Below, piece by piece: positions 1 to 11,756 of a stretch of DNA of 64,000 bases (its first letter is position 1; every line of letters starts with the position of its first letter). The stretch lies in assembly GCF_963576545.1 (NCBI RefSeq), contig NC_083653.1, positions 18,255,639 to 18,319,638 of the forward strand, written 5' to 3'. Under the pieces are notes generated by a model that searched no databases, was not told the DNA's origin, and was given only the letters and a program-made list of their open reading frames with translations. The position numbers and the translations under genes are program-made. The DNA is from Limanda limanda (lineage: Eukaryota > Chordata > Actinopteri > Pleuronectiformes > Pleuronectidae).

Positions 1-1236
1 GTAGGCTACGATTTCCAGACAACACTTAGGCAATGCAATTAATTTGTCTCAGCTCTTCTAGAGCCGCGAGAAGCCTGTAGTTTAGTTTGTGTTGCTGCCA
101 ACTGCAGTAATCAGGGAACAAAGAGAAAGCTGTTATGCCTCAGATACTAAGAAAGGAAAAGGAGAGGCTAAGCACAGCAATCAGAGTCTGGCTAGTTTGA
201 CAGAAGCAGTTATATATAAAAGTTCCAGCATGAAATCAAGTCACAAGAAATTTGTGTTGGTCTGAGTGTTAGCACATACGACAGATCACTATGTTCACTA
301 TGTAGAACCCCTTTTTATCAGAAACATGGTCAGTGTCTTTCATACTCGATTGGACATGTAGGTCCATATTTGGTCATAGCTGCTACTCCTGTGTACTGAG
401 TATTTCATGACCTGAATCCATTTGTTTAAAATGCAAGATATTTAAAAAAACAAGTCAGCTGCCACTTGAAACTACTCAGTTCTTGACTTTCAATTGAGTT
501 TTGTGCGTCTGCCCCTCGGTAAATCCTGATTGTGATGAATTTAGGATACTTGTGCTCTGGAGTCTTGGGGTCATGTGACTTCACAATATACGACTGACTG
601 GCAACAGTTATACCAAACATTAGCAGGTTTTTAAGCTTGACCCTGGTGCTTACTGCATTTGATAGAACATTTTACATCTTGGAGTTGGGAGCTGATAAAA
701 CAAGAAATCCAAATAAGGCATGTTCTTCTGTGAGGAAATTGTAATGGTAATTTTTCACATTTTAAAGCACAAATGTCTAATCAATCTTGCTGCAGCCCTA
801 AAACTACCTGCTATCATAGAATTACAGTCATATCCGAGGGAGAGAAACTGCTTCATCTCTAGATTCACGAAATCATGTGGTCGACTGGAGGAGAGGAAGG
901 AAAAAACTGATGGGAAAAAAAAATCCCACAGAGACACGTTAATCCGGACCATAAGTAAGAGCATGTGACTTCATGTCTCAGGTCGTCTGCATCTTGGCAT
1001 GACACTGCCATGTGATCCCCATCTTTGAAGGAATTTGGTGAATTAAAAAAAAGGACAAATTAGAGTACAGCAGCAGAATTGAAGATCCCTGTGTGCTTTG
1101 ATTTTCATGGGTAGATTCCGATGTTTCGCACTGAATCTGTCACATGATTTGTGTTAGTTATTTTAATCCACAGCTGATAAATCCTGTATCCTGACTGAAT
1201 TTATATACGGTATCTCTGTTTATCTTTTTGTTTCAG
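1..1236. other. cnst intron or upstream sequence, nothing coding recognised
   Basis: The exon at 1237 starts in phase 0 and would be preceded by an exon ending in a block like LCLHQ. No such block with a donor was found here, so the next exon is probably further left. Small frames look random. Confidence 0.5.
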
Positions 1237-4200
1237 ATTGCAGAGGCCTACTCACTCCAAGAGGACTGTATCCTTTCAAACGCACCGTGATCTAATTTCT
1301 CTGTTTATATAGGTAATGTAACATTTGCCAATCATTAGTATTTTCCAGCCAAGGCGTGGCTGAGCCAGAGTGGCACTTGATGTGAAGAGATAAAAACGCA
1401 TTAGAGTGCTTTCTATTTCATGGAGAAAGTGTTTCCATTTGTGGTGGCTGGACAGAGGTTTAGCTTCAATGCCAGTCCTGGTCTGATGACGCCAGAATGG
1501 TTTCAAATTTATCCTAAAGAAGCAATTGAAATGTTACCACTGAATAAAATATTTATTGCAATATTAGCAATGTCAAAGGGAATTTATCGCTATTTTCTAT
1601 CTGTTTGTTTGTGGCTCAGTCGCTGGGCGTTCCTCATACTTTGGCTCAAAGCCCTGAGGGTTTGCAGTTTAGTTTCCTCTGGTTTTGTTTGTGCCGTTCC
1701 CCTGGCAACAGCTGTCGGTGGATCTTGCTGCGCAGAGAATGGTATGAGTTGATGTGTTTATGTGTTAGAGGCAAGAGGAGAGAAAAAGATTAATGCAGTG
1801 ACGAACAATGAAGGACATTTTCGGTGATATAATGAGCGGATGTCTGAGACTGGGAGGGAGAGTGTTAATGAATAACTTGACAGTATTGCTGCATTTCCAC
1901 AGCCGGACCTTTGGAGTGGGGCTTGTAGCACCGAACATGCCTGATTGGTTTATTATTCTAGCATTTTCCAGCATTATCTGCAATTTCTTGTAAAATCAGT
2001 TCAAGTCCAGAATTTCAGTTTTTTTAAAATGTACTTTGCCCCGGTTGCTTGTCTCTTCTTCGTTTTAAGCAGGTCAGACTCCCAGTTTTTGCCATTAAAT
2101 GGCTGCTGTTGGATCCATGTCTCAGTCCTACAGAAACACCTACCTTTATTGAATAAACATAACCAGTAATAGACTGAGAAATGCATGATTTTTACAAATT
2201 ACAAACTAGGCTATGAATTTGATGGCTTTGGCGGTGTAAAACCTCTGTAAAATCAATATCAATTAAACTGCAGATAGTTTCGAATGAAAGTCTCAGTTGA
2301 TGTCTTTAACTCATGATGCTACCAGACCAGTGGGCCATTCAGTTCCTACAGCTTGAGAAGCTCTACCATGAACGTCTGCTCTCCAACCTTGCTGCCCTGC
2401 AGGAAAACTGGGGTATTGCATGCATCTCCTTCTCCCCTTTGAAAAATATTACCTGTAATCATAACCTACATGCAATTCTGTTCTATCCAGACACAAGGAG
2501 TGTGTGTGCTTATTTTGTGTGCACCTGCACTCTCCATGTGTTCTCAGAGAGCCGATGGAGAGAGAGGAACCCAGAGAGCAGTTTACCTGCTGAGACGGAC
2601 GCCATCAGTGTGAAACACATCGAGACCCTGAGCCAGATCTGCAGGACACATCCCAGGTAAAGCACAACAATGTCTGATGATCCTGTTCCTCAGAGCTGAA
2701 GCAGAGATACAAGGGGAAGGAGTCTGGGTCCCTTAAGAGCCGTTTTATCTACAATCTGCCACAACAGTTCCTCCACAGGGTGTGGTCAGAGACTTTCTGC
2801 ACTTTCCAGAATTTGTCTGTTATTAAACATGTCCACATGCCTCGGCCCTGTGAGCTCAAACAGCTCTAAGTACTTCAAATTCCTCTTTCGCCATTCATAT
2901 TCTATTTGATCTAGATTACCATCTGACAGAAACCTTTTAGCTCACATTTCCATTACTGTAATCGACTGTAATCTTTATTTTCGTTGTAGACATAAAGAGG
3001 AGTCATAGACTGAACCAGCACATAGATAATGCATGAAGATGTGCAGAGGGAATTGTTGGGAAATTCAATATCACTGACAGGACATAAAAGATTTCTGCAG
3101 GATAGTCATTTCCACCAGACAGAGACAAATACCACAGGTCTGGATGCCAGACACTGCACCTGTTCTTTGACTCAGAATGTGATTGTAGTCCACAGTCATT
3201 CTTGTAAAGGTGGATTTGTTTTAGCTGGAGTAGAATGAAAAGCCTGAAGAAGACTTGAGCTTTTTAATATGTTAAGTTACAGACCAGTGACCTTGTCTGA
3301 CCTTCCTCCTTCTGTCTGTGTGCTCTTCCTCTGTCTCTGTCTCTGTTTGGCATCACTCAGACCATCCAGCAGTGTGGAGCAGGTAAGACACAGAAACTTT
3401 CTCTTTCTACATTGCTCAATCTCAGACTTTTTTTAAATAATGAACTAATGCCTCTATGTTTGATTCAACAGGACAGTCTAAATACATTGCTGAGAGAAAT
3501 ACAGATCAAGAACCAGACACTACAGTCCTGTCATGATAGAGGTATGTATTACATATACGTATACGTATACATATACACAATGCTAATGCTAACTTCCTAA
3601 GTACAGTGTTTACTATTATTTTAGCATATTAGCATGCTAATGTTGACTAATTAGCTCATTAGTTTTGCAGCTATTAAGTATTAATAACATTTTGGATCAT
3701 GTTCTAAACAGTTTCTAAGGTGTTTTAACGCCTAACTTGTTTGGTCCAGACTCTAAGTGTGAAAGGTGCTCTGGACCACGGTCTTGGGATTCGCATTTGG
3801 GATTTGGGATTCACAAACCAATAAATGGCTAGTGCGGGTAGATTCAGCCCACGTAGGTGTTGACGTATATATATATATATATGTCATACTAATTCTTCAC
3901 AGCAGTGGGACTAGGTTTGGACTTCAAGGTGTGAAAACACAAAATCTTGTTAATATAAATAAATAAATCTAAAGCTAAACACTATTCAGATTATTAGTTA
4001 AATCCATTATTTATGCATGGGGGAAATAGAGACAGTCATATAACAGATTGAGCTTTGTCTCATTTTACTGCTGATCCCAAGTGCAATGACCTGCAAATCT
4101 ACTCACATATGAAACTACACCCGAGCTCTGGGTCAATACATAGAAAGTTCACACATAGGTCAGGCTTGAGTGATAATCCATAATCAATAGCCAATGTCCT

Positions 4201-7200
4201 ATTCTACTGCACCATTCTAGTCAACAATCCTGAAACATCACAAGAGGATGGAGAAAACGAGCAGAATGCGAACTTGGAATCAGTGCCATGCTCACCGGAA
4301 ATGGACCGTGAGGAGGGAGGAGGGGAGGAGGATGGAGAGGAAGAGAAGGAGATATATGAGGAAGGACAGGATGTAGAGGAGGAGGAGGAGGAGGAGAATC
4401 CATGTGCGGAGACACCGGAGGACGAGGAAGAGGTAAAGGTGGAGTGGCCAACAGGAGTCTCCCAGGCTTCGGACAAGGACCTGGCCAAACTGTCCCACAC
4501 AGAAGGGGTAGGAGTCCAGTCTTTTCTGCTTGTCTGATGTGTGTTTTTCTGCCGTTATATATATTTAAATCTTAATGGACTGTTAGTGGACTTCAGAAAC
4601 ATGTTGACATCAATGCAGTGTGAGCAAGATGGATATCAGATGAATCTGAGGGGAATAAATGTCTTTTCCTGCTCTGTACCCTCGCTCTCATCTTTTCTTC
4701 CTGCCGCTTTTCCCTTCTCCTCTCCGTCCATCATCCCATACATGCATTTGACCTTCCTTCCTTCTTTCCTTCCTTCCCTTGTTGGCTCCCCTTGCTGATC
4801 CCTTCTGTTTTCACTTTCTATTATACTTCCCGCCCGGACTAAGTAAGACTGTATCTGTTTAAGTTCCACATTCTGACCCACAGCTCTTTGTCTTTGCCGG
4901 GACACTCCCACAGATGATCTCTGCAGTCACTTAGTGACATCATCACCAAATTATTTTCTTTCAAAAACCCCCACCCATGTTCACTGGTGTGGCTTCACAC
5001 TCGGGATGTCTGCTCTGCCAAAACACCCCACTACATCACCGAGTCAGCGCCTGAGCAGGAGGGGCCTGGTTCTTCCTAGATTTGGGGATGAAATCAGACC
5101 TACTCCAAATAAACAGTACCAGCTGAAGTCCTCACAATGATGGGTTCAGGTTTTATGGCTGTTATGTAATCCAGCAGAGGTTTGACTGGGTGGGTCATGG
5201 GTGGGTCTCCTTCCTTTGTAAAGTACTCGTCACATTTCATGAGGGTTTTGCAGTTGTTACTGGCTCTATTTTCCCCTCTCTCTTTCTTAGTCTTGAAATA
5301 CAATTACAAATCCCATTTATTTACATTTAAATTATAATTATAAATTCAGGAAAAACCTCTGTTGAACATATTTCCTTGCAGTGATATTGATGCATAGACA
5401 TAAGCTGTGGCCAGGATGTCTGTTCACAAACAAGCCTTTTCGTCTGATGGCTCACTGCTCGTTCACGACTCAGTCGAATGACACAGTGACCTGCCGGACA
5501 AAGCTGAGGCAGAGGCAGCAGCATTAGTTTATGGGCTGTATAATAGATCACTTTGTTGACAGTGTGATATGTGAAAAGGCCACAGTGTGTCCTTTCAGTT
5601 GCTCTGGAATGAGCTCTGAGAGCACAATTAATCACCACATATGTGAAAGACTTGTTCTACTGTTGCAGACGCGTCATGTTTATGATGCTTTGTGGCCTTG
5701 AGTGTTTCTCATAGTTCAGTTTACTGTTTGCTGCTGTTCATTTCTGTCAATATCAGCTGGCTGGAGAACTTCAGTCACATGGGGTGGATCCAGAGGCAAA
5801 CTGGGGCCTATAGAGCTAACAGTAAACAAGGCAACTGCAGTTACCCAACTCATAACCTCAGCTAATGGCCATGCATGACTGCCACCTGCACTTACTCTTA
5901 CCACTTACTTTTTATTTATTAATTAATTTCACCATAAATCTATAATAATGAGTATTTAAGCTTTCTGTAAAGGTGACATCATATCAGATGGATACAGTGA
6001 CTCTGGGAGTTACAGTATTGCTGTTGCAGTCTGCCCATCACTTAGATCCACACATAAGTGAACTGTCCTGACTCTAATTGGCTGTGACATTTGGGACAAA
6101 AATGTTATGTTCCCCTCAGGATGAAGCTTCTCTCTGCTCACGCTCACAAATATGACTATGTCCTGACAGAGTTCTCAAACGTGCACATCTACATTCAACA
6201 TTTTGTTCATCTAGCTACATCATGAGGTACATTTTTACTTCAATAATTGACAAAGAATAGTCATTGCAATAATACTCTACTTTGTGTTGTGTACTAGTTA
6301 ATAAGTGCATGTTAACAGACTAAGTTAAGATATGTTAGCATTTAGCTCAAACACTGCTTTGCGTGAGTGTAATGAGCAGAAAGGCTATAGATTATCACAT
6401 TTTTATGTGATTATTCCTTTACGATATCACTGAATCTGACATTTCTATGAGTTGTGAAATTTCACCAAGAACAGCACCACTTTTATCATTGATTTGATAA
6501 ATATTTAAGTGAAATATTCCTCAATAAAAGTGTAAAAGTGACCTGCAAATATTGAGCCACCGCAAGACCGGCTGTTCCACCATCCAATCCAGTGCAGCTC
6601 GAATCCGTACGGAGAACCTCAAACGGGAGAATCAGTTGTCGTAGTGAACGCGCTGTTGTCTCAATTGACAACGTCATATATTTTGATAAATCCCCTGTGT
6701 CCCTAGATGCCTGTTTATTCAAAGTTTATAAACATTGACAATATCGCCTGTCCAAATCACAAGAAAGTGGTAAAACTTGGCAAGAAAGCAATGCACTTTC
6801 TTGCCAAGTGTGAAGCTGATAAGATCAACAGTTCTTGAGCCACAGATAGACAGGCATTTCTGGCTTTATTAGATGGATGACTAAAAAGGCACTTAATAGA
6901 GTGCATATCTCTCCCAAGGCTGAACAATTCTAGTCTAGTTTTTATAGAGGAAATATAAAAAAATAAAAAGGAAGTGGTCTAATAACCTAAATGATTTATT
7001 TCTCATTGCACCAGCTTTGGCGGTTCCTGCTGACAAATAAACTAAAAACAGAGAGCACAACTCCACCAAGGCCCAACAGTCCCCTTAATTCAATCAAGCT
7101 GCACCGAATTACACACACTGACGTCTAATAATAAATAAAGCCTGAAATCATATCACACCAATGTTGTACCATTTATAATCTGGATCTGCCCTAGACACAG

Positions 7201-10200
7201 AGTATGTGATGTTTTGTGGACCCACAGTTTCAGTGTATATTCAAAATGTCTTCCCCATGAACCATGCAATGTGCCTGGGATGCTAACAGAGTCGTCTTTG
7301 TGTTCCTACCTAACCACTTATCTATGGAGGAGGGCCAGAGTTTACGTCTCATCTGGGAGAAAGCTGCTCCCTGCTCACGCTCACAAATATGACTTTGTCC
7401 AGACAGAGTTCTCAAACCGTGAACATTTACATTCAACATCACAGTTGTCAGGGGGTTATACAGAGCTGTGCCTCAGAGCGTGCCCTGAGCTGTAAAACAC
7501 AGTACACTGATGCGCCTCTGTACAGATGGTATAACCCACCGACCTCACTGAATAATTGACCTATAAATTATGGCAGCAGATGATGCTGACAGCTTGGCGG
7601 ATGAGTACGTTTGACTAGTCAGCAGATGACCACACTGTGTTATTGTTCCTGGTTCAGAGATTGAGATCATGTCAGGGTTTTATTAGAGGGGAAGTGTTTC
7701 AAGCTCTACAAGGAATCCCTGCTCCTCTGACCTCGACCTCTTGTTGACAAACAGAAGCTCTTGACGATAAAGAACAATGCAAGGAATTCCTCCCTGTATC
7801 TGGGATTAGTTTAAATAACGAGTTTATCCAACTATATTTTACAGCAGAAATACTTAACCACAGTCAGACTGTGTGTTTATGCTTCTGTGTGGTTACACCT
7901 GTGCTTCTGCAGATTCTGTGTTTACTCTACTCAGCCAAGTTTCGATGGCTCAGCTCCAGTTCATCTAAAATGCTGCTGCTCTTCTGTTGACTGATACCAA
8001 ACATACACCGGACATTGTCCCATTGGTCTGCTGATAGAGCATTTGCACTGTGCACCACTGACTGTGTTTTATGGTGTATTTCTTACAATATCATGTGTGC
8101 TGTTACGTTCTTATTTAATTAATATTCTGGAAAACAGGAAACACAAGGACAAAGTGGAGGTGATAACATATGCGACCATGTTCCTTGGCTGGTATTGAAT
8201 TGGGGATGTTATATGGTGGGTAACCACACCGCAAATCATTTTTACAAAACCAGTTACAAACGATTTATCAGTCCTATATAATTAGCTTTATACATTTTTT
8301 GTCCAACTTTGATTGATGACACTTTCTTTTTAATAACAATTATTTTAGTTACACTAATGTGGCATCTGGAGCATGACCTAGGAATATGTCAACATTTACA
8401 AAAGGAAAAAATGGTCACCATGGTAACAAAAATTCAAGTTTATATTTTTGAAATGAATAAATGACGTACTTTACATATGTACATATTTATTGGCAGTTTT
8501 GGATCAAATAAACGTGATGAGTCATACACCACTGCCAGCTAGATTTTTGGAGCCCCCTGGTGGTTTGGGGGGTTCCTAAGCAGCCACCTAGTAAGCTTAT
8601 AGGGAGGAGGATTGCAAAGAAAAATACAACAACCATATAGTTTCACTTTTAAAAGGGTTCAGTTGTTTTTAGATGGTAATGGTAGTTTTTGACGTTACTG
8701 AGGGAATAAGATTTGCACTTAGTGATCTTGCATTGTTTAATTGTGTAACCTTATGTCTAAAGGGTGAGGTTGCATATCCTATCTCCACTATGACCCAATA
8801 AACATTTACTGTATGGAAAATCAAACAGTAAAGCAATATAAGGTGGCAGGTGATTTAGACAAATGTGTGTTGTAGGGAATCATTGATGGAACGATATTAC
8901 ACAACATTAGACGTTATTCAGTATAATGAGCTATTATAACATTAATAAACATGACTAATATTCATAAATGCATGCAACTAAAGTACAAGTCAAATAAAAC
9001 ACAATATTACTTGTTGCAGTGTATTTATATAGTTAATGTGTAGATGCATTTAAGATGAATATCAATTTATCTCTCATTTAATCTGAATGGTGTAGGAATT
9101 TGATCAAATTACATGAAATCAATCAGAAAACAATATAAACCAAATCACAGAATGTTTGAACATTATTCTGCCTTTGTGTCAGACAATAAAATCAGCTGGT
9201 TTTCAGTTCAGAGTGGCCTGTTGGTTTTATGGCTTTTGTCCCGACCCTCTTGCTCTGAGATGGAGGCTGAGGAACTAAGGCTCAGGAGTTCCCCGCTGAC
9301 CCCCTCCGGCCAGTTCCGCCTTAATAATCCCCAGTGCCATGCCAGTCGTATATATATCTGTTTTGTCAGGTTAAAAGCCGTTTGTTTGGATGAGCAGCAA
9401 CTCTTTTGGTTTCCTGTCTGAAATGAAGGTTTTATGGAGCTGGGATTACCTGACCTGCAGGGGTCGACCTGCAGGTCAGGGATCTGGTTTCCCACATCTT
9501 GGCTCAGTGAGGCCTGGGCTGTCTGCTACATATGATTGTTTTTATATGTTTTTTGGACAATGATGGAGTTTAGAGGATAAGAGAAATATATACACACACA
9601 CATACACAAGTATCGACGATATTCTTTACACAAAGCTGTGAAGTTGTACTTATAAAAGATGTTGGAATAACTTTCATCCCAGTCCTCTCATCAGATGTTG
9701 ATTAACTGAACACAGTTGCCGTCGTCCTTTAAACAAGATGAAAACATGATTGTTTGTTTCATGTGGTTTCTGAAGAGTTCTTCTCCTGACGGTCTGGTCT
9801 CCATTCTGAAGAGGAGGAGAGCGTCTCTGGATGGACTCCCCCCCCCCAGCGACATCGCTGCTAAACAGAACTCCAAACGCAAAGTTCACTTCAGTGAACC
9901 AGAGGACGGCACCGAGCAAGGTACACTTCAAGTAACCTGTAATCTAAATGCCTTCATGACCTAAAACATCAGTATAGAACCACACCAGCTCACTGTGATA
10001 CATCCGTACTGTCAACTGCTTTGACTTTATAAAGATGTATTAACTTTGAGTTATATTTCTTGCTTCTTAGATGAGGTGGGTGGAGACTCCTGCCTGATCC
10101 TCCTGCTGCTGTGCCTGGTTACAGTGGTGATCAGTGTAGGTGGGACCGCTCTCTACTGCACCCTGGTGGACACCTACTCGAACATTTGCACCGACTTCAC

Positions 10201-10279
10201 TCAGAACGTCAACTTCTACGTCATGAACGTACGGAGGTTCTTCGAGGGGCTCGGTCACTGGCTGCCCCTCCGGACTTAA
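1237..10279 (+). CDS. cnst: Consortin, 3' eight coding exons (5' exons off the left edge)
   Basis: Consortin is an integral membrane protein of the trans-Golgi network and tubulovesicles that binds connexins and aids their delivery to the plasma membrane (family knowledge). Exons read directly: 1237-1267, 2326-2412, 2548-2656, 3361-3382, 3472-3541, 4221-4507, 9776-9920, 10071-10279. Every junction has AG/GT ends and the phases join without a break, giving 319 codons plus TAA. Recognisable blocks are IAEAYSLQEDY and FLQLEKLYHERLLSNLAALQ (exons 1-2, the conserved consortin core), a Glu-rich exon, DGLVSILKRRR, and the C-terminal DEVGGDSC block followed by a hydrophobic segment. The mammalian protein is about 725 residues; the middle is much shorter here, and the N-terminal exons were not found between 1 and 1236. 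sccpdh follows on the same strand, as in human 1q44. Identification is confident; the set of alternative exons is not. Confidence 0.9.
3361..3382 (+). CDS. cnst: cnst 22-bp micro-exon
   Basis: The exon is preceded by a pyrimidine-rich stretch ending in CAG and followed by GTAAGA. It contributes one base to finish an Arg codon left open by exon 2548-2656, then seven codons reading PSSSVEQ, and leaves phase 0, which exon 3472-3541 requires. Skipping it would shift the frame, so phase supports its use. No homologue was aligned. Confidence 0.65.
3585..3700 (+). repeat. Fragment related to the TTAGCATGCTAATG repeat
   Basis: AATGCTAATGCTAACTTCC, TTAGCATATTAGCATGCTAA and TTAGCTCATTAGTTTTGCAG resemble part of the repeat at 42340-42545. 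It is short and diverged, in the cnst intron after exon 3472-3541. Confidence 0.45.
4221..4507 (+). CDS. cnst: cnst acidic Glu/Asp-rich exon
   Basis: This 287-bp exon enters in phase 1 after GTCAAC... and ends at GGG|GTAGGA in phase 0. It encodes VNNPETSQEDGENEQ, then about 60 residues dominated by Glu with Asp and Gly. It ends with DKDLAKLSHTEG, which resembles the segment just ahead of the DGLVSIL block in mammalian consortin. The tract is partly made of GAG/GAGGAG repeats (4310-4395), so its length may vary between individuals. The opposite strand shows a Ser/Pro-rich frame that is only the antisense of this repeat. Confidence 0.8.
4752..4783 (+). repeat. (TTCC)n tract
   Basis: CCTTCCTTCCTTCTTTCCTT and further CCTTCC units lie in the cnst intron after the acidic exon. 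Confidence 0.75.
6131..6205 (+). repeat. Local repeat, copy A (see 7368-7442)
   Basis: CTGCTCACGCTCACAAATAT, GACTATGTCCTGACAGAG and TTCTCAAACGTGCACATC, then ACATTCAACA, recur about 1.24 kb downstream with roughly 85-90 percent identity by eye. Both copies are in the large cnst intron. Confidence 0.7.
6775..6809. repeat. Perfect 14-bp stem-loop
   Basis: ACTTGGCAAGAAAG (6775-6788) and its exact complement CTTTCTTGCCAAGT (6796-6809) are separated by a 7-nt loop, CAATGCA. It is intronic in cnst. The stem is too short for a usual microRNA precursor. Confidence 0.8.
7045..7165 (-). repeat. Truncated copy of the same dispersed family
   Basis: Contains GAGAGCACAACTCCACCAAG, GCCCAACAGTCCCCTTAATT and CAATCAAGCTGCACCGAATT, equivalent to the start of the 12268 copy. 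The right half is missing. Confidence 0.6.
7368..7442 (+). repeat. Local repeat, copy B (see 6131-6205)
   Basis: CTGCTCACGCTCACAAATAT, GACTTTGTCCAGACAGAG and TTCTCAAACCGTGAACAT, then ACATTCAACA, mirror copy A with a few substitutions. Confidence 0.7.
9449..9480. repeat. Perfect 13-bp inverted repeat with 6-bp spacer
   Basis: CCTGACCTGCAGG at 9449-9461 and its exact complement CCTGCAGGTCAGG at 9468-9480 flank GGTCGA. It could extrude as a cruciform or fold as an RNA hairpin in the cnst intron, about 300 bp ahead of the penultimate exon. Confidence 0.85.
10071..10279 (+). CDS. cnst: cnst last coding exon: C-terminal transmembrane segment
   Basis: The exon begins after TTGCTTCTTAG and reads DEVGGDSC, then a roughly 24-residue hydrophobic stretch (LILLLLCLVTVVISVGGTA) that fits a single membrane anchor. 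It continues LYCTLVDTYSNICTDF and a tail ending LGHWLPLRT before TAA at 10277-10279. The block is close to the C-terminus of mammalian consortin, where the short tail after the membrane segment is lumenal or extracellular (family knowledge). Confidence 0.93.
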
Positions 10280-11350
10280 CACAGGCGATAACAGACGTTG
10301 GCGCTGTAGCAGACAGTGTGAGGCACAGGGTGTTAACACTGCACAGACATGGGACCTACAGGCGATAATGTGATGCTGCCATCCAGAGAGTTTCATTCCT
10401 TCTCCAGTCACTGGACTTGTGTCTGAGCAAAAGAGACTTGTACATTTGACCAAACAGACTGAGATGTACAGTATGTGTCAGTCCTCAGGTGATCTAAGCA
10501 ACACCAAACTGTAAAAACTATCCAGATCTCTTCGGCTCAGAAGAAAAATGTTATGATGAGTGCGTGTTGTGGGATGATGGTCGAATGAACAACTTGTTTA
10601 CTTCGGTCTGTGTGGATTCTTCATCGTCAAGCTGAACCTCACAAGAAGGCTCACAACTCTCAGCCATATTTATATTTTAATATAAGTACTTTATCTGTGT
10701 AGTAGTGTTTCCCTCACACCTCTTTTTCTGATAGTTTTATTTGTAAAGAGAGAAGCTGTCTTTAGCATCATTAGGATCATTAGTTTGTGTAGTTATTTTG
10801 AAACATTTGAAGACCAATGTGATTTTCATTTTAATTTCATTCTACCATTATTGTCTGCTGTTTTGAGTCTTCTGTGCTAAATGTGTACATCAGACACGTT
10901 ACACACCACAACCAAGAGTACCTACATTTTTTTAAACACCCAGATTGTCAATACATATGAGCCTTCATGATCCTTTCACTGAAAAGGTGTTTACCTCAAT
11001 ACAAGTGGTTACTTTGAACATTCCTCTGATCGTTTGACAAAGACCAGTTCAATCATTGGACTGAGTTAGATAAGAAATGATAAAGGCATAGTAAGGTCAG
11101 TATCTTATCCAAAAAGCACAGCATTAAGCGTACTAACTTATAACACATGATTGGCACTATGCGAAACAGTAATTCAACAACCGCTCCATAAACTCGCTCA
11201 CCCTGTGTTTATAGTTTTGGTGCTCAATGTTTTCATCTTCATCATTTAGAGTGCATTTCTAATTCCGCTTGACATCTGGACGTACTGGATCCCTTCCAGT
11301 CGTCTCTTGCTATCGTGCAGACACTATTAAAAGCCCAATGCAGTGAGAAG
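10280..11350 (+). other. cnst: Probable cnst 3' untranslated region
   Basis: This sequence follows the cnst stop codon and has no coding potential. An ATTAAA hexamer at 11326-11331 is the first good polyadenylation candidate and lies just before a dispersed repeat that starts near 11390. An AATAAA at 11673-11678 lies inside that repeat. The end point is an estimate; no transcript evidence is available. Confidence 0.45.
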
Positions 11351-11389
11351 ATTTATTTTCAGTGTGTGCACAAAGGACACTAAATCTCA

Positions 11390-11756
11390 GAGAGCACATA
11401 CATCCTCCAAGGCTGATCGGCTTCTTCATCGCTATATTACATCATCATCATCATCATCTGTATCAGATACATCGGGATCATTATTTAGATCTGCACAAAA
11501 TAGATATTAGCACTCTATATATGCTTGATTTTTTCATACAACTGTCCCAAAAACTCCCATCTCTCAATCTTAAAGAATATTTAAAATAACTCCTGGATCC
11601 ACATGGATGGAATACAATCTAAAATGTTATGGGGTCTTCTTTGGTACCTATCCCACCCCTCCACCAAGTTTCAATAAAATCTGTTTTTGCGTAATCGTGC
11701 TCATAGACAGACAAACAGCAATTAAATCATGACATCATTGGCGCAGGTAACAAAAG
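11390..11756 (-). mobile_element. Dispersed element of the same family, reverse orientation
   Basis: Starts CATACATCCTCCAAGGCTGA and ends ATTGGCGCAGGTAAC. Internally it carries ACCAAGTTTCAATAAAATCT and AATCGTGCTCATAGACAGAC, the reverse complements of blocks in the 61761 copy family. It lies just downstream of the presumed cnst polyadenylation site. Confidence 0.6.

Larger units (their letters stand above)
4508..9775 (+). other. cnst: Large cnst intron
   Basis: A 5.3-kb intron links the acidic exon (phase 0 end) to the DGLVSIL exon (phase 0 start). It holds a (TTCC)n tract, a local 75-bp repeat pair, a truncated dispersed repeat, a 14-bp stem-loop and a 13-bp inverted repeat. An unrecognised alternative exon cannot be excluded, because the mammalian protein has a much longer middle. 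Confidence 0.6.

Noticed and set aside
2688..2745. Possible extra cnst exon after GTTCCTCAG
   Set aside because: In the phase required by exon 2548-2656 it reaches TAA after 14 codons; the 22-bp exon at 3361 fits instead.
4204..4500. Ser/Pro-rich frames on the minus strand
   Set aside because: Antisense of the acidic consortin exon; GAG repeats read as CTC on the other strand.
9449..9480. Vector polylinker contamination
   Set aside because: Only the PstI/SalI-like core resembles a polylinker; the flanks are ordinary fish intron sequence and no further cloning sites follow. Kept as an inverted repeat.
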